A stretch of 64,000 bases of DNA from Nocardia vinacea (GCF_035920345.1 NZ_CP109149.1:3348001-3412000), one strand, 5' to 3'. Shown: positions 41,732-51,482, counted from the first letter of the stretch. The notes: generated by a model from the sequence alone, not told the origin. Numbers and translations: made by a program.

Positions 41732-43288
41732 ATGCGCTGGACTCGGGCCGTCGTGCTGGCATCGACACTCTCGATCATGATCGCCGGATGCGGTGCGGGA
41801 CCTTCCGATCGCCCTGGCGTCGCCGTCGAGCGCGCGCCGCAGGGCGGAGCGGGTCCGCACCCGACCACGGTCATCGCGCCGCCGCCGGATGCCGGTGTCC
41901 CCAAAACCGATCTGACCTGGCGCGATTGCACCACACCCACGCTAGACCTACTCGGCCTCGGCCCCGCGCCGTCCGGCCTGGTCCTGGACTGCGCCGAATA
42001 CACCACCCCGATCGATTCGACCGGCGGTGTGCTCGGCAACTTCCGCACCGGCGCCATGCGGGCACGGCTGCCGCAGACCCCGACCGATGTCGCGCCGCTG
42101 GTCATCACCTCCGGCGCGGACCGCTCCTCCACCGCGACACTTGCCGGGCTCGCCGTCGGCGCGGGCAACGGGCTGCTGGCCGGCCGCCCGATTGTCGCCG
42201 TGGACCGGCGCGGCCTCGGCACCTCGCAACCGATCGACTGCATGACCGCCGAGTCCCGCCGCGGCCTGGCCGATAACGGGCAATTCGGGCCGGGCGCAAG
42301 CGATCCCGTCGAAGCGGTGACCGGATTCAGCCAGGACGCCACCATCGCCTGCCGCGACTTCCTGCAGCCCTATGAGGGCACCTTCGACGCACCGCACGCC
42401 GCCGATGACATCGAGCAGTTGCGCAGGCAGTGGCAGGTCGATCGGATCGACCTGCTCGGTTCGGGCAACGGTGCGAAGGTCGCGCTCAGCTACGCGCGCA
42501 AATTCGGCGACCACCTGGCGCGCCTGGTGCTGGACTCACCGGAGGCCGTCGGCACCGATGCTGTCACCCGCACCGAACAGCGCGTCCAGGGCGCGGAGGC
42601 GGCGGTGACGGCATTCGCCCAGCGTTGTACGGGAGTCGGCTGCTCACTCGGTACCGACCCACGTGCGGCGATCATCGATCTGGTGCGGAAAGCGAGCAGC
42701 GGCGGGCTCGGTGATATCTCCGCGAATGCGCTGCTGACCGGGTTGTCGGGCTTCCTGGCCGGTCCGCGCGACCAATCCGCACATATCGCCGAACTCGCCG
42801 ACGCGCTCTCGGCCGCCGGGCGCGGCGATCGCGGCCCGCTCGGGACGCTGATCCAGCGCGAAACCGCCGCCACCGCAGCCGACGGTCAGTTCGTCAACCG
42901 TTGCACCGATAACCAGCTGCCGCCGAGCCCCACCAAGGCCAAGGAGCTCGCGGACACCTGGGGTACCAAATATCCGGTTTTCGGCAGGTCAGCCGCCATC
43001 GGGATGATGGAATGCGTCGCGTGGCCGGTCAGCGCCGCGCCGCCGCTGCCGGAGAAGCTGGACCTGCCGGTTCTCGTGCTCGGTGGGGTCGCGGATCCGT
43101 TGGTCGGCGATGGCGGTCAAGCCTCGGTGACCGGTGCGCTCGGCGCCGCGGGCGCGCGCAAGTCCGCGATCGCCTGGCAGGGTTGGGGACATCCGGTTTT
43201 CGCTCATTCCAGTTGTGCGCAGCGGGCTCTCACCGACTATCTGAAGGACGCGAAACTGCCTGCTGATGGCACCGCTTGCCCCGCATGA
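41732..43288 (+). CDS. Secreted alpha/beta-hydrolase-like lipoprotein, nucleophile missing
   Basis: A 518-residue protein with a lipoprotein signal peptide (SIMIAGC, Cys20 lipidated). It follows the plan of actinobacterial tripeptidyl-peptidase-like secreted hydrolases: IVAVDRRGLGTS, a nucleophile-elbow region, an acid in GGVADPLVGD and a His in GWGHPVFAHSSC with the C-terminal TAP-like region. The elbow, however, reads L-L-G-S-G-N-G (241-247), with Gly245 where Ser is expected in G-x-S-x-G. It may therefore be non-catalytic. Position equals Rv2672, 33 bases after the reductase and before aftC. Confidence 0.85.
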   Translation: MRWTRAVVLASTLSIMIAGCGAGPSDRPGVAVERAPQGGAGPHPTTVIAPPPDAGVPKTDLTWRDCTTPTLDLLGLGPAPSGLVLDCAEYTTPIDSTGGVLGNFRTGAMRARLPQTPTDVAPLVITSGADRSSTATLAGLAVGAGNGLLAGRPIVAVDRRGLGTSQPIDCMTAESRRGLADNGQFGPGASDPVEAVTGFSQDATIACRDFLQPYEGTFDAPHAADDIEQLRRQWQVDRIDLLGSGNGAKVALSYARKFGDHLARLVLDSPEAVGTDAVTRTEQRVQGAEAAVTAFAQRCTGVGCSLGTDPRAAIIDLVRKASSGGLGDISANALLTGLSGFLAGPRDQSAHIAELADALSAAGRGDRGPLGTLIQRETAATAADGQFVNRCTDNQLPPSPTKAKELADTWGTKYPVFGRSAAIGMMECVAWPVSAAPPLPEKLDLPVLVLGGVADPLVGDGGQASVTGALGAAGARKSAIAWQGWGHPVFAHSSCAQRALTDYLKDAKLPADGTACPA

Positions 43289-43439
43289 GCGAGCGCATCA
43301 AGAGGCACGGCCCCTTTAGGGGGATGACGGAGCCGAGCGCCAGCGAGGCGCAGTCACATGGGCGAGCGCAGCGAGCGCATCAAAAGGCACAGCCCCTTTA
43401 GGGGGGATGACGGAGCCGAGCGCCAGCGAGGCGCAGTCA
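43289..43439 (+). repeat. Two tandem copies of a 68-69-bp intergenic repeat
   Basis: Unit 1 (43289-43356) and unit 2 (43371-43439) are nearly identical. Both start GCGAGCGCATCA, contain the small inverted repeat CCCCTTTAGGGG, and end in CGCCAGCGAGGCGCAGTCA. They lie between the lipoprotein stop and the aftC start. The structure resembles dispersed intergenic repeats of actinobacterial genomes; two copies side by side indicate local duplication. Confidence 0.8.
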
Positions 43440-43510
43440 TTCCCCCTAACCTCGGCGCGCCAGGTAGGTCCCGGCAACCGACGCATGCGGATCCGGTGTA
43501 CCGTGCCCCA

Positions 43511-44857
43511 GTGTTACTTCGACAGCTCGAGCCTCGCACTGCTCGCACCACCGCCGAGGTGATCAAGTTCGCACTCTGGCCCCTTGCGGTCATGACTGTG
43601 CTCAACCGGGTCTTCATCAAGGCAGTCAACGGGTTCATCACCGATGACTTCAAACCGGTCTACAACGCGTCGCTGGCATTCCTCAACCACCGACCGGTGT
43701 ACACCGCGAATTACAATCTGGTGGATCCGCACTACTTGTATCCCCCGAGCGGCACGCTGCTGATCGCGCCTCTGGCGCTGATCGATCCGGAGAAGTCGCG
43801 CTGGTGCTTCATCCTGCTGAATGCCGCCGCCATCATCCTGGCCTGGTACCTGCTGCTCAAGCTGTTCAAGTTCACGGTGTCGTCGGTGGCGGCGCCGGCC
43901 CTGCTGCTGGCCATGTTCAGCTCCGAAACCGTCATCAACACACTGGTTTTCACCAATGTGAACGGATGCGTGCTGCTGGCCGAGGTGGCCTTCATCATGT
44001 TGCTGCTCGCGCGGCGGGATCTGTGGGCCGGTGCGATATTGGGTTTGAGTATCGCGGTGAAACCGACGCTCGCACCGCTGCTGCTGATCGCGGCGGCGCG
44101 CGGGCAGTGGAAGGTGTTCTACACCGCTATCGGTGTCCCGGTCGCGCTTACCGCTGTTGCCTGGCCGCTGTCGAAGGACGCGGACAAGTTCTTCACCCGT
44201 ACGGCGCGCTACATCTTCGAGTCCCGGGACTACTTCAACAGCGCGATCGTCGGCAATGCCGCATATTACGGTCTGCCGCTGTGGCTGACCTGGGGCATTC
44301 GCATCGTGATGGGCGTGGTGGTGGCCATCTCGCTGTGGCTGCTGTACCGCTACTGCCGCGAGGACGAACTGTTCTTCGTGACGACTTCGTCCGGTGTGCT
44401 GATGACCGCGTCGTTCCTGCTGTCCTCACTGGGGCAGATGTACTACTCGATGATGCTGTTCCCGCTGCTGATGTCGGTCGTGCTGCGCAATTCGGTGCTG
44501 CGGAACTGGCCGGCGTGGCTGGCGGTCTTCGGATTCATGTCCTACGACAAGTGGCTCTCGGACCGCTGGCAGGGCTTCGGGCGCAATCTGGAGTATCTGC
44601 GCATCACCTTCGGCTGGGGTCTGCTGCTGATCGTCATCACGTGTGTGCTCGGCGATCGGTATCTGGCAGCGCGGCGGGAAGGTCGGCTGCAGTTCGGAAT
44701 CGATCCGGAGTGGATGCGCTCGGCGCCGGATTCGCGGGATGCCGCCGAGGACGCGCCGCTGGTGGTCGAGCCGGAGACGGTATACGAAAGCACTCCCGGC
44801 GAGGCGACGAACGGCAGCGAATTGCTCGATGAACCGCGTGCAGGTGCACTCAAGTAG
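43511..44857 (+). CDS. aftC: Alpha-(1->3)-arabinofuranosyltransferase AftC
   Basis: A 448-residue membrane protein with about ten transmembrane helices, started at the GTG just beyond the tandem repeat; a longer frame crosses the repeats and is unlikely. The features FKPVYNASLAFLNHRPVY, HYLYPPSGTLLIAPL and a helix with SIAVKPTLAPLLL fit the GT-C glycosyltransferase 87 family. AftC adds the alpha-1,3 branch to arabinan of arabinogalactan and lipoarabinomannan, using decaprenyl-phosphoarabinose on the periplasmic side. Position equals Rv2673. The C-terminal 60 residues are an acidic cytosolic tail. The enzyme supports a mycolic-acid organism. Confidence 0.9.
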   Translation: MLLRQLEPRTARTTAEVIKFALWPLAVMTVLNRVFIKAVNGFITDDFKPVYNASLAFLNHRPVYTANYNLVDPHYLYPPSGTLLIAPLALIDPEKSRWCFILLNAAAIILAWYLLLKLFKFTVSSVAAPALLLAMFSSETVINTLVFTNVNGCVLLAEVAFIMLLLARRDLWAGAILGLSIAVKPTLAPLLLIAAARGQWKVFYTAIGVPVALTAVAWPLSKDADKFFTRTARYIFESRDYFNSAIVGNAAYYGLPLWLTWGIRIVMGVVVAISLWLLYRYCREDELFFVTTSSGVLMTASFLLSSLGQMYYSMMLFPLLMSVVLRNSVLRNWPAWLAVFGFMSYDKWLSDRWQGFGRNLEYLRITFGWGLLLIVITCVLGDRYLAARREGRLQFGIDPEWMRSAPDSRDAAEDAPLVVEPETVYESTPGEATNGSELLDEPRAGALK

Positions 44858-44904
44858 CGACCGGGCGGTCGGCGCAGGCGTCGAAAACCTATTAGCGTGG
44901 AGCA

Positions 44905-45348
44905 ATGAGTTCTGACGCCGACACGTCCCTACCCGCGCCCCGGATCCAGCTGACCCCACAGGAGTGGAAGGCCAAGCTGAATCCGGAGGAATACGCGGTG
45001 CTGCGACAAGCCGCGACCGAACGTCCGTTCATCGGCGAGTACACCGACACCAAGACCGAGGGCGTCTATGTGTGCCGGGCGTGTGGGGCCGAATTGTTCC
45101 GCAGCACCGAGAAATTCGATTCGCATTGCGGCTGGCCGTCGTTCTTCGACCCGGCGAAGTCGGAGGCGGTCATTCTGCGCTCCGACGACACACTGGGCAT
45201 GCACCGGGTCGAAGTGCTGTGCGCGAACTGCCACAGCCACCTCGGCCACGTTTTCGAGGGCGAGGGATACAACACGCCCACCGATAAGCGCTATTGCATC
45301 AACTCCATCGCCCTGCAACTGCACCCCTCGGGCAGTGCAGCTGAGTAG
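44905..45348 (+). CDS. msrB: Peptide-methionine (R)-S-oxide reductase MsrB
   Basis: A 147-residue enzyme that reduces methionine-R-sulfoxide in proteins. The two zinc-binding pairs C57-x2-C60 and C106-x2-C109 are present, HCGWPSFFDPA is the substrate loop, and the catalytic Cys131 is in RYCINSIAL. The order after aftC equals Rv2673-Rv2674. It ends near a strong hairpin shared with the convergent hemQ. Confidence 0.95.
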   Translation: MSSDADTSLPAPRIQLTPQEWKAKLNPEEYAVLRQAATERPFIGEYTDTKTEGVYVCRACGAELFRSTEKFDSHCGWPSFFDPAKSEAVILRSDDTLGMHRVEVLCANCHSHLGHVFEGEGYNTPTDKRYCINSIALQLHPSGSAAE

Positions 45349-45391
45349 AACGACTGCGGCGCTGAGCGAAAGATACAGACCGACCGGCTTG

Positions 45392-45425
45392 TTGCGCATG
45401 CCCCGAAAAACTGGGGCATGCGCAA
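45392..45425. terminator. Bidirectional hairpin between msrB and hemQ
   Basis: A perfect 13-bp stem (45392-45404 with 45413-45425) has loop GAAAAACT. It stands between the converging msrB and hemQ genes, 12 bases from the hemQ stop. Confidence 0.8.
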
Positions 45426-45437
45426 TCGGTCAGTAGC

Positions 45438-46133
45438 TCAGGGCAGCGCGGCGATGAGTTTTTCGATTTCGACGCGGGGGCCGGTGAAGAAGGGGACCTC
45501 CTCGCGCACATGCAGGCGGGCCTCGGTGGCGCGCAGGTCACGCATGAGGTCGACGATGCGGTGCAGTTCCGGGGCCTCGAAGGCGAGGATCCACTCGTAG
45601 TCGCCGAGAGCGAAGGAGCTGACGGTGTTGGCGCGCACATCCGGGTAGCCGCGTGCGGCCTTGCCGTGGTCGGCGAGCATCTTGCGGCGCTCGTCGTCGG
45701 GCAGCAAATACCACTCGTAGGAGCGCACGAACGGGTAGACGCAGATGTAGTTGCCCGGATCCTCACCGGCCAGGAATGCCGGAATGTGGCTCTTGTTGAA
45801 TTCGGCGGGCCGATGCAGCGCCACATTGCTCCAGACCGGGGCGCTGACCCGGCCCAGTTCGGTGGTGCGCCGGAAATCCGCGTACGCCGACTGCAGATCC
45901 TCGACCCGCTCGGCGTGCGACCAGATCATGAAATCGGCATCGGCGCGCATCCCCGCGACGTCATAGATGCCGCGAACCACGACATCACGCTCGGCGAGCC
46001 CTTCGAAGAACGCTCGCGCCTCCTTGATGGCTGCCTCACGGTCGTCCCCCAGCACCCCCGGCTGCACCTGGAATACCGAGAACATCAGGTAGCGGATGGT
46101 GGAATTGAGTGCTTGATAGTCGAGTCGCGCCAT
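45438..46133 (-). CDS. hemQ: Coproheme decarboxylase HemQ (ChdC)
   Basis: A 231-residue protein started at [15 protein letters not shown] (AGGA upstream). It converts coproheme III to heme b in the coproporphyrin-dependent pathway of Gram-positive bacteria. The catalytic Tyr is Y133 in [14 protein letters not shown] and the proximal heme ligand is probably His156 in MLADHG, by comparison with actinobacterial relatives. It lies directly downstream of hemY in the same direction, as in Rv2676c-Rv2677c. Confidence 0.93.
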   Translation of the reverse strand: MARLDYQALNSTIRYLMFSVFQVQPGVLGDDREAAIKEARAFFEGLAERDVVVRGIYDVAGMRADADFMIWSHAERVEDLQSAYADFRRTTELGRVSAPVWSNVALHRPAEFNKSHIPAFLAGEDPGNYICVYPFVRSYEWYLLPDDERRKMLADHGKAARGYPDVRANTVSSFALGDYEWILAFEAPELHRIVDLMRDLRATEARLHVREEVPFFTGPRVEIEKLIAALP

Positions 46134-46356
46134 GATTCCTATCGTGCCACTGCGGCGAATCGATGCATCCGTGCGGGCCGTTCCCGACGCGGATGCGTGC
46201 GCCGTATCTCCGCGATTACGCGCGTCGTCGCGCCCATCGAATACATGTCGTTCGATCTGACTGGCGAGCACGCAGCGTGTGGCGCGGTGCCGATCAGGTC
46301 GCTGCGGCTCAGGCCAGAGCACTCACCCGGAAGTCGCAGTGCGTGGCGCTGCGGGG

Positions 46357-47715
46357 TCAGGAGGTAGTACGGGTCAGGGCGGTGGCTATGCGGTGGGCGG
46401 CGGCGGTGCCGGAGGCTACGCAGGCGGGGACGCCGACGCCGTGGAGGTAGGCGCCTGCTATCGCGAGGCCCTCGAAATCGGCTGTGGTGGATTCGATTTC
46501 GGTTATGCGGTCGAGGTGACCGGGGGCGTATTGGGCGAGACCGCCGGGCCAGCGTTGAACCACGGCCGAGATCGGTTCGATGGTGGCACCGGTGACGGTG
46601 GCGAGGTCTTCGGTGGCGGCGGTGACGAGTTCGGCGTCGGACCAACTCTGGCTGGAGTCGTCGCCGAATTTGCCGAACGAGGCTCGGACGGCGGCGGTTT
46701 CACGTTCGGCGAGATGGGTCCACTTGCGGCTCGACAGGGTGAACGCCTTGGCACGCAAGGGTTCTCCGGTGGCAACCAGGATGCCGGAGTTCTGCGGCAG
46801 CGCGGTGTCGCGTGGAAGAGCAAGGGCCACAACGACAGACGAGGACAGTTCGATGCCGGCGGCGGCCGACGCGGCGGCGGGCGCGAAGGAGCGCAGCAGA
46901 TTCGCGGTCACGGGGGCCGGGGTGGCGAGCACCACCGCGTCCACCGCGCCGATCGGTTCGAGTACCCAGCCGTGGGTCGCGCGGGTCAGGTGGGTGGCCG
47001 AGGTCGCGGTGATGAATTCCGCCGCGGACTCGAGGGCCAATGCGTCGAGGAGCACCTGGTAACCGTCGCGAAGCCCGCCGAAAACCGGCGCGTTCGAGGG
47101 CGGCGGCATCGCGGCGGTGACCGCCTGGGTGAGGCTCGACGCGCCGTTGTCGAGTGCGGCGGCCAGGGTCGGCAGTGTGGCACGCACCCCGATCGAGCGC
47201 GAACTGCCCGCATAGACGCCACCGAGCAGCGGATCGACGCTGCGCTCGGCGACCTGCACACCGAAACGGTCGGCGACCAGACTGTATACGTCGATATCAG
47301 CGTCCGGGTACCAGGCCAGCGGCCGCCGCGCCTCCGCATCGATCCGCTCGAGCGTCTCGGCATCGACCAACCCGCGCATCGACTCGGCATCCGACGGAAT
47401 GCCCATCAACGTGCGTTCCGGCAGCGGATGCGCGCTGCCCTGCGCCCAGACCAACGGCCGCAACCCGGCGGGCACCACCAACTGCGACTCCAGCCCGAGC
47501 TCGCGCAGCAGCGCGGGCACCTCCGGCCGCCGCCCGACGAACGCCTCCGCCCCGAGATCCAAAGGCTCCCCGGCCAATTCGCCGGTATACAGAATCCCGC
47601 CAAGCCGCGCGCCCCGATCGATGACCACGATCTCCGCATGCGCCCCCAGCAGCCCCCGTAACCGGTACGCCGCGACAAGCCCGCTGATCCCGCCACCGAC
47701 CACCGCGATTCTCAT
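46357..47715 (-). CDS. hemY: Coproporphyrinogen III oxidase HemY (CgoX)
   Basis: A 452-residue FAD enzyme started at MRIAVVGGGISG, which is the dinucleotide-binding motif itself. LAWYPDADIDVYSLVADRFG, PLLGGVYAGSS and a C-terminal LAIAGAYLHGVGVPACV are family signatures. In this pathway it oxidises coproporphyrinogen III to coproporphyrin III, ahead of iron insertion and HemQ. The hemQ gene lies 223 bases downstream. hemE, usually next upstream, is displaced by about 5 kb. Confidence 0.93.
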   Translation of the reverse strand: MRIAVVGGGISGLVAAYRLRGLLGAHAEIVVIDRGARLGGILYTGELAGEPLDLGAEAFVGRRPEVPALLRELGLESQLVVPAGLRPLVWAQGSAHPLPERTLMGIPSDAESMRGLVDAETLERIDAEARRPLAWYPDADIDVYSLVADRFGVQVAERSVDPLLGGVYAGSSRSIGVRATLPTLAAALDNGASSLTQAVTAAMPPPSNAPVFGGLRDGYQVLLDALALESAAEFITATSATHLTRATHGWVLEPIGAVDAVVLATPAPVTANLLRSFAPAAASAAAGIELSSSVVVALALPRDTALPQNSGILVATGEPLRAKAFTLSSRKWTHLAERETAAVRASFGKFGDDSSQSWSDAELVTAATEDLATVTGATIEPISAVVQRWPGGLAQYAPGHLDRITEIESTTADFEGLAIAGAYLHGVGVPACVASGTAAAHRIATALTRTTS

Positions 47716-47817
47716 GTCGCGACCGTAGCCCGCCACCGGATCCGCACCGACCACACCCCTCACCTTCGTGACCGAGCACACGGTCGGCGCCCCGAGTCCG
47801 AGCACCGGGCGGGTGTT

Positions 47818-49353
47818 TCAACGGTCGCCGCGCAACTGCGCCCGGATCTCCGGCTTGAGCACTTTGCCGATTTTCGAGCGCGGCAGATCAGGCCAGATCT
47901 CCACCTGTTTGGGAGTTTTCACCCCGCCGAGGCGCGCCTTGGTGTGCTCGCGCAGTTCGTCGTCGGTCGCGGTGTGACCAGGATGCAATTGGACGACAGC
48001 GGTGACCCGCTCGCCCCATTTATCGTCGGGCAGCCCGATAACCGCGCAGTCCTGGACCGCCGGATGGGTCAGCAGCGCCTGTTCGACCTCGGCGGAGTAC
48101 ACGTTGAATCCGCCCGTGATGATCATGTCCTTGGCTCGGTCGACGACGTAGAGGTAGTTGTCGGCATCGAGGTAACCGATGTCCCCGGTGTGATGCCAGC
48201 CGTACCGCGATACCTCGGCGGTCGCATCCGGATTCTTGTGGTATCCGGCCATCACCAGCGGACCCCTGACCACGATTTCGCCGCGCTCACCCGAGGGAAG
48301 CAGCCGGCCCTCGGCATCCATGATTGCCACCTGGGTGAGCGGGGTCGGCCGTCCGGCCGATGACAGTCGTTCGGTGGCGATCGAGCCGTCGGGACGGAAA
48401 TGATCTTTCGGCGCCAGCGTAGCAACCATCATGGGCGCTTCGGACTGTCCGAACAGCTGACCCATGACCGGGCCGATCCGGTCCAGCGCCGCGGCCAGCC
48501 GGGCCGTCGACATCGGAGCAGCGCCGTACCAAAGGCACTGCAGCGAACCGAGATTCGCTTCCGGCAGCGCCGGATGATCCAGCAGCATGTAGATCAGTGT
48601 CGGCGGCAGGAAGGTGTGGGTGATCCGGTGCCTCTCGATCAACGTGAGAAATTCACCGAGATCCGGGGCGGGCATCACCACGATCTCACCGCCGAGGGTC
48701 AGGATCGGAAAACACAGCACGCCCGCCGCGTGAGTCAGGGGTGCCAGCGCCAGGTAGCGGGGCCGAAGTTCGAATGGATAACTCATCAGGGTCAGTGCGG
48801 TCATCGCCTCGATATTGTGGCCGGTGAGCCGGACCCCCTTCGGCCGTCCGGTCGTGCCACCGGTGCCGACCAGCATGGCGAGTTCGTCGATCGGCTCGAC
48901 CTGCGTTGGATCGGCCGGACATTCGCGCACCCAGTCTTCGAAACATGTTGCTTCGGCGGCGTTTCCGTCCAAACAGACCAGAGTCCGCAGCCCGGGTAGT
49001 TGCGGTGCGATGGCCGAAACGAGTGGTGCGAAAGCGGATTGGAATATCAGGCAGGTGCAGTCGAAAAGGTCGAGCAGTTCCCGATTCTCCGCAGCCTCGT
49101 TGCGTGGATTGATCGGACACCACACCGCCCCGGCGCGGGCGATGCCGAAAACGCAGGCGAAGGCCAGTGTGTCGTTCGCCGACAGGATCGCGACCCGCTC
49201 GCCGGGCCGGATGCCGGATCGCGCCAGTGCCCCGGCGATGCGCCACGACAACTGTTGCACCTGCGCATAGGTCAGCGTGCGCCCGTTCATGGTCAGGCAG
49301 GGCGCGGCGGCGCCGAGTGAAGCGCCCTTGTCGAGATAGTCGGTCAAACGCAC
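47818..49353 (-). CDS. Acyl-CoA synthetase (class I adenylate-forming enzyme)
   Basis: A 511-residue enzyme with a GTG start and AGAGG upstream. The motifs are the AMP-binding P-loop VGTGGTTGRPKG, the A5-type region LFGQSEAPMM, the hinge GWHHTGDIGYLD and YVVDRAKDMIITGGFNVY, and the C-terminal lysine in PRSKIGKVLKPEIR. It activates a carboxylic acid, most likely a fatty or aromatic acid, as a CoA thioester. It is the last gene of a three-gene operon behind the DUF5938 and SDR genes, which suggests a small acyl-chain catabolic or modifying pathway. Confidence 0.92.
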   Translation of the reverse strand: MRLTDYLDKGASLGAAAPCLTMNGRTLTYAQVQQLSWRIAGALARSGIRPGERVAILSANDTLAFACVFGIARAGAVWCPINPRNEAAENRELLDLFDCTCLIFQSAFAPLVSAIAPQLPGLRTLVCLDGNAAEATCFEDWVRECPADPTQVEPIDELAMLVGTGGTTGRPKGVRLTGHNIEAMTALTLMSYPFELRPRYLALAPLTHAAGVLCFPILTLGGEIVVMPAPDLGEFLTLIERHRITHTFLPPTLIYMLLDHPALPEANLGSLQCLWYGAAPMSTARLAAALDRIGPVMGQLFGQSEAPMMVATLAPKDHFRPDGSIATERLSSAGRPTPLTQVAIMDAEGRLLPSGERGEIVVRGPLVMAGYHKNPDATAEVSRYGWHHTGDIGYLDADNYLYVVDRAKDMIITGGFNVYSAEVEQALLTHPAVQDCAVIGLPDDKWGERVTAVVQLHPGHTATDDELREHTKARLGGVKTPKQVEIWPDLPRSKIGKVLKPEIRAQLRGDR

Positions 49354-49435
49354 GGCAATCCTCTATGGAAGCTGTTGTGGAAGTGGCCGATTCGGGCCAC
49401 GGGCAGCGCGGTCCACCCGTGGCCCGAGGCCGTGA

Positions 49436-50563
49436 TCAACGGTGCACGTTCAGGACCGGTTCACTGACCAACCCGAAACCGCGCAGTACTCCGAGCAGTT
49501 CCCGATGACCGAAGGCCTGGCACGCCGAGGCGAACCCGGTTCGTTTCGGCGGCGTCTGTAGCAACGCATTCGCGGCAAACGCCTGCAGCAGGCCGGTCTG
49601 CTTGTAGTTGCAGTTCCCGTAGATCACACAGTGGGCACGCGCCAGCGGTCCGGACGCGTGCACGGAATCGAGCGAGGTGTTGATGCGCGGATTCTCCCGT
49701 GGCGGCATCTCGTCGCGCACCAGTGCGGCCTGTTCGGCCAGGACGCGGTATTTCTCCTGCACCGGAAGGTCTTTGACCTGCTCGACAACCGCCTGCACGA
49801 TCTGCGGCACGCCCTGCATCAACGGCCGGTTGAAAACGCCGCCGAGCACCTTCACATTCGCGACCCGCGGATCGCGCTTGAACCACACCGGATGTGAGGT
49901 ACCACCCCAGGGCAGTGCGAGCCCGATCTCGTGTTGGCCGGGCACCACCACGTCGTAGAGTCCGCCGTCCGCAGGCCACTCCACATACTGGTTCTGTTCG
50001 AGGTAGTAGGCCTTGGACAGCGCGGCGTTGACCAGGATCGTCTTAGTGGACGCGACCGTCGGGAAGCCCTTCCAGAAGACCTGGATATCGAGTGTGTCCA
50101 GACCGGGGGTTTCCAGGCAGATATTCGCCGCGATCTCGCCGGTGGTGTACATCTGCGCCACGCCCGGCGCGAGCAGCAGTCCGCGCGCGGCCATCTCGGC
50201 GCCGTACTGCTCATCGCAGTCGATCAGCCAATCCTGTTCGCCGGTGGTGTCGAGGTAGTGGGTCCCCGCTGCCACGCAGGCCTGTACCACCTCGTGGCCG
50301 TATTGTGCGAACGGGCCGACAGTGTTGCAGACAACCCCGGCGCCACGAAACAGCTCGGTCAGCGTTGCGACCTCGTGCGCAACCTCCACGACCTCGTGTT
50401 CCACGGTGTCGATACCGGGAATCTTGTCGATCGCCTCCTGCAACCGGGTCTTGTCCCGGCCCGCGGCGACGAACGGAATATTGAATTCGCGAAGGTATTC
50501 ACAGACCAGACGGCCGGTGTATCCGGATGCGCCGTAGACGACGACGGGCTTATCGGTGCTCAT
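49436..50563 (-). CDS. Saccharopine-dehydrogenase-like reductase (DUF5938)
   Basis: A 375-residue protein. The N-terminal Rossmann fold PVVVYGASGYTGRLVCEYLRE is like saccharopine dehydrogenase and the trans-acting enoyl reductases of mycobacteria; GVVCNTVGPFAQYGHEVVQACVAAG is the shared NAD(P) region. The C-terminal half (HEIGLALPWGGTSHPVWFKRD) fits the DUF5938 group known in Rhodococcus and Nocardia. The exact reaction is unknown; reduction of an acyl or polyketide-type substrate is plausible. It is 30 bases downstream of the SDR gene. Confidence 0.82.
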   Translation of the reverse strand: MSTDKPVVVYGASGYTGRLVCEYLREFNIPFVAAGRDKTRLQEAIDKIPGIDTVEHEVVEVAHEVATLTELFRGAGVVCNTVGPFAQYGHEVVQACVAAGTHYLDTTGEQDWLIDCDEQYGAEMAARGLLLAPGVAQMYTTGEIAANICLETPGLDTLDIQVFWKGFPTVASTKTILVNAALSKAYYLEQNQYVEWPADGGLYDVVVPGQHEIGLALPWGGTSHPVWFKRDPRVANVKVLGGVFNRPLMQGVPQIVQAVVEQVKDLPVQEKYRVLAEQAALVRDEMPPRENPRINTSLDSVHASGPLARAHCVIYGNCNYKQTGLLQAFAANALLQTPPKRTGFASACQAFGHRELLGVLRGFGLVSEPVLNVHR

Positions 50564-50593
50564 GAGATCTCGAACCTTTCGTTGTCGCAGTAC

Positions 50594-51397
50594 TCACATG
50601 CCCATGCCGCCATCGACCGGCAGACCAGCACCGGTGATGAAGCGCGCGGCATCGGAGGCGAGGAACACCACTGCGTCGGCCATATCGGCAACCTCGCCGA
50701 GCCGTCCCTGCGGCGTCTGTTCGATGACCGCATCGACGGCGGCTTCCGCACTGGGGAACAAGCCGATCCGGGCAACATCACCGGCCAACTGGGCACCCAT
50801 CTCGGTCGGGACGAGTCCGGGGTATACGCAATTCACCCGCACGCCGTAGCCGAGCTTCCCGGACTCCATCGCCGCGACCCTGGTGAGCCGATCCACCGCG
50901 GACTTGGTCGCCGAATACACCGAAATACCGGGAAAGGCGATGGTCGCGGCGACCGAGGCGATATTCACGATGGCGCCACCGCGCCCCGCCGCGCCGCCGG
51001 GCCGCATCGCTCGTAACGCGTGTTTGATGCCCAATGCGGTGCCGAGCACATTCACCTCGAGCATCCGGCGCACTTCTTCCGGATCGAGATCGACTACGAG
51101 GCTGGTGATTTCGACACCGGCGTTGTTCACCACGATGTCCAGGCCACCGAGCGTCGCGACGGTATCGGTGACCGCCTGCGCCCAGTTCGTGTCATCGGTG
51201 ATATCGAGCGGCACGAATTCGGCCGTGGCGCCGCCGGCCCGCAACGCTTCTACGGTCTCCTTACCGAGATCCTCGCGCACATCGCCGATCGCGACCGCCG
51301 CTCCGGCGCGGGCCAGCGCCTCGGCCATACCCGCGCCGAGTCCTCGCGCACCACCGGTTACCAGGGCCGTTCGCCCGGTCAGGTCGTACCCACTCAT
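50594..51397 (-). CDS. Short-chain dehydrogenase/reductase
   Basis: A 267-residue SDR: the cofactor motif TGGARGLGAG at the start, the NNAG motif, the catalytic Ser in NIASVAAT, and Y-x-x-x-K in YSATKSAVD. The C-terminal GAGLPVDGGMGM is typical of classical SDRs. The acidic residue after strand 2 (IGDVRED) favours NAD over NADP. The ATG follows GGAGGAG by seven bases. It is the first gene of the operon and is divergent from the TetR gene, with the phased repeat boxes in between. Confidence 0.93.
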   Translation of the reverse strand: MSGYDLTGRTALVTGGARGLGAGMAEALARAGAAVAIGDVREDLGKETVEALRAGGATAEFVPLDITDDTNWAQAVTDTVATLGGLDIVVNNAGVEITSLVVDLDPEEVRRMLEVNVLGTALGIKHALRAMRPGGAAGRGGAIVNIASVAATIAFPGISVYSATKSAVDRLTRVAAMESGKLGYGVRVNCVYPGLVPTEMGAQLAGDVARIGLFPSAEAAVDAVIEQTPQGRLGEVADMADAVVFLASDAARFITGAGLPVDGGMGM

Positions 51398-51482
51398 CCG
51401 CCATCTCCTCCTCGAGATCTGTCCATTCGGCTTTCGCGTTCGACTGATCGAATGCGACGTGGATCACAGTGTGCGCGCATCC

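Noticed and set aside
43289..43439. Tandem repeat considered as a CRISPR fragment
   Set aside because: Only two units, separated by 14 bases of related sequence, with no spacer-like unique sequence and no cas genes nearby.
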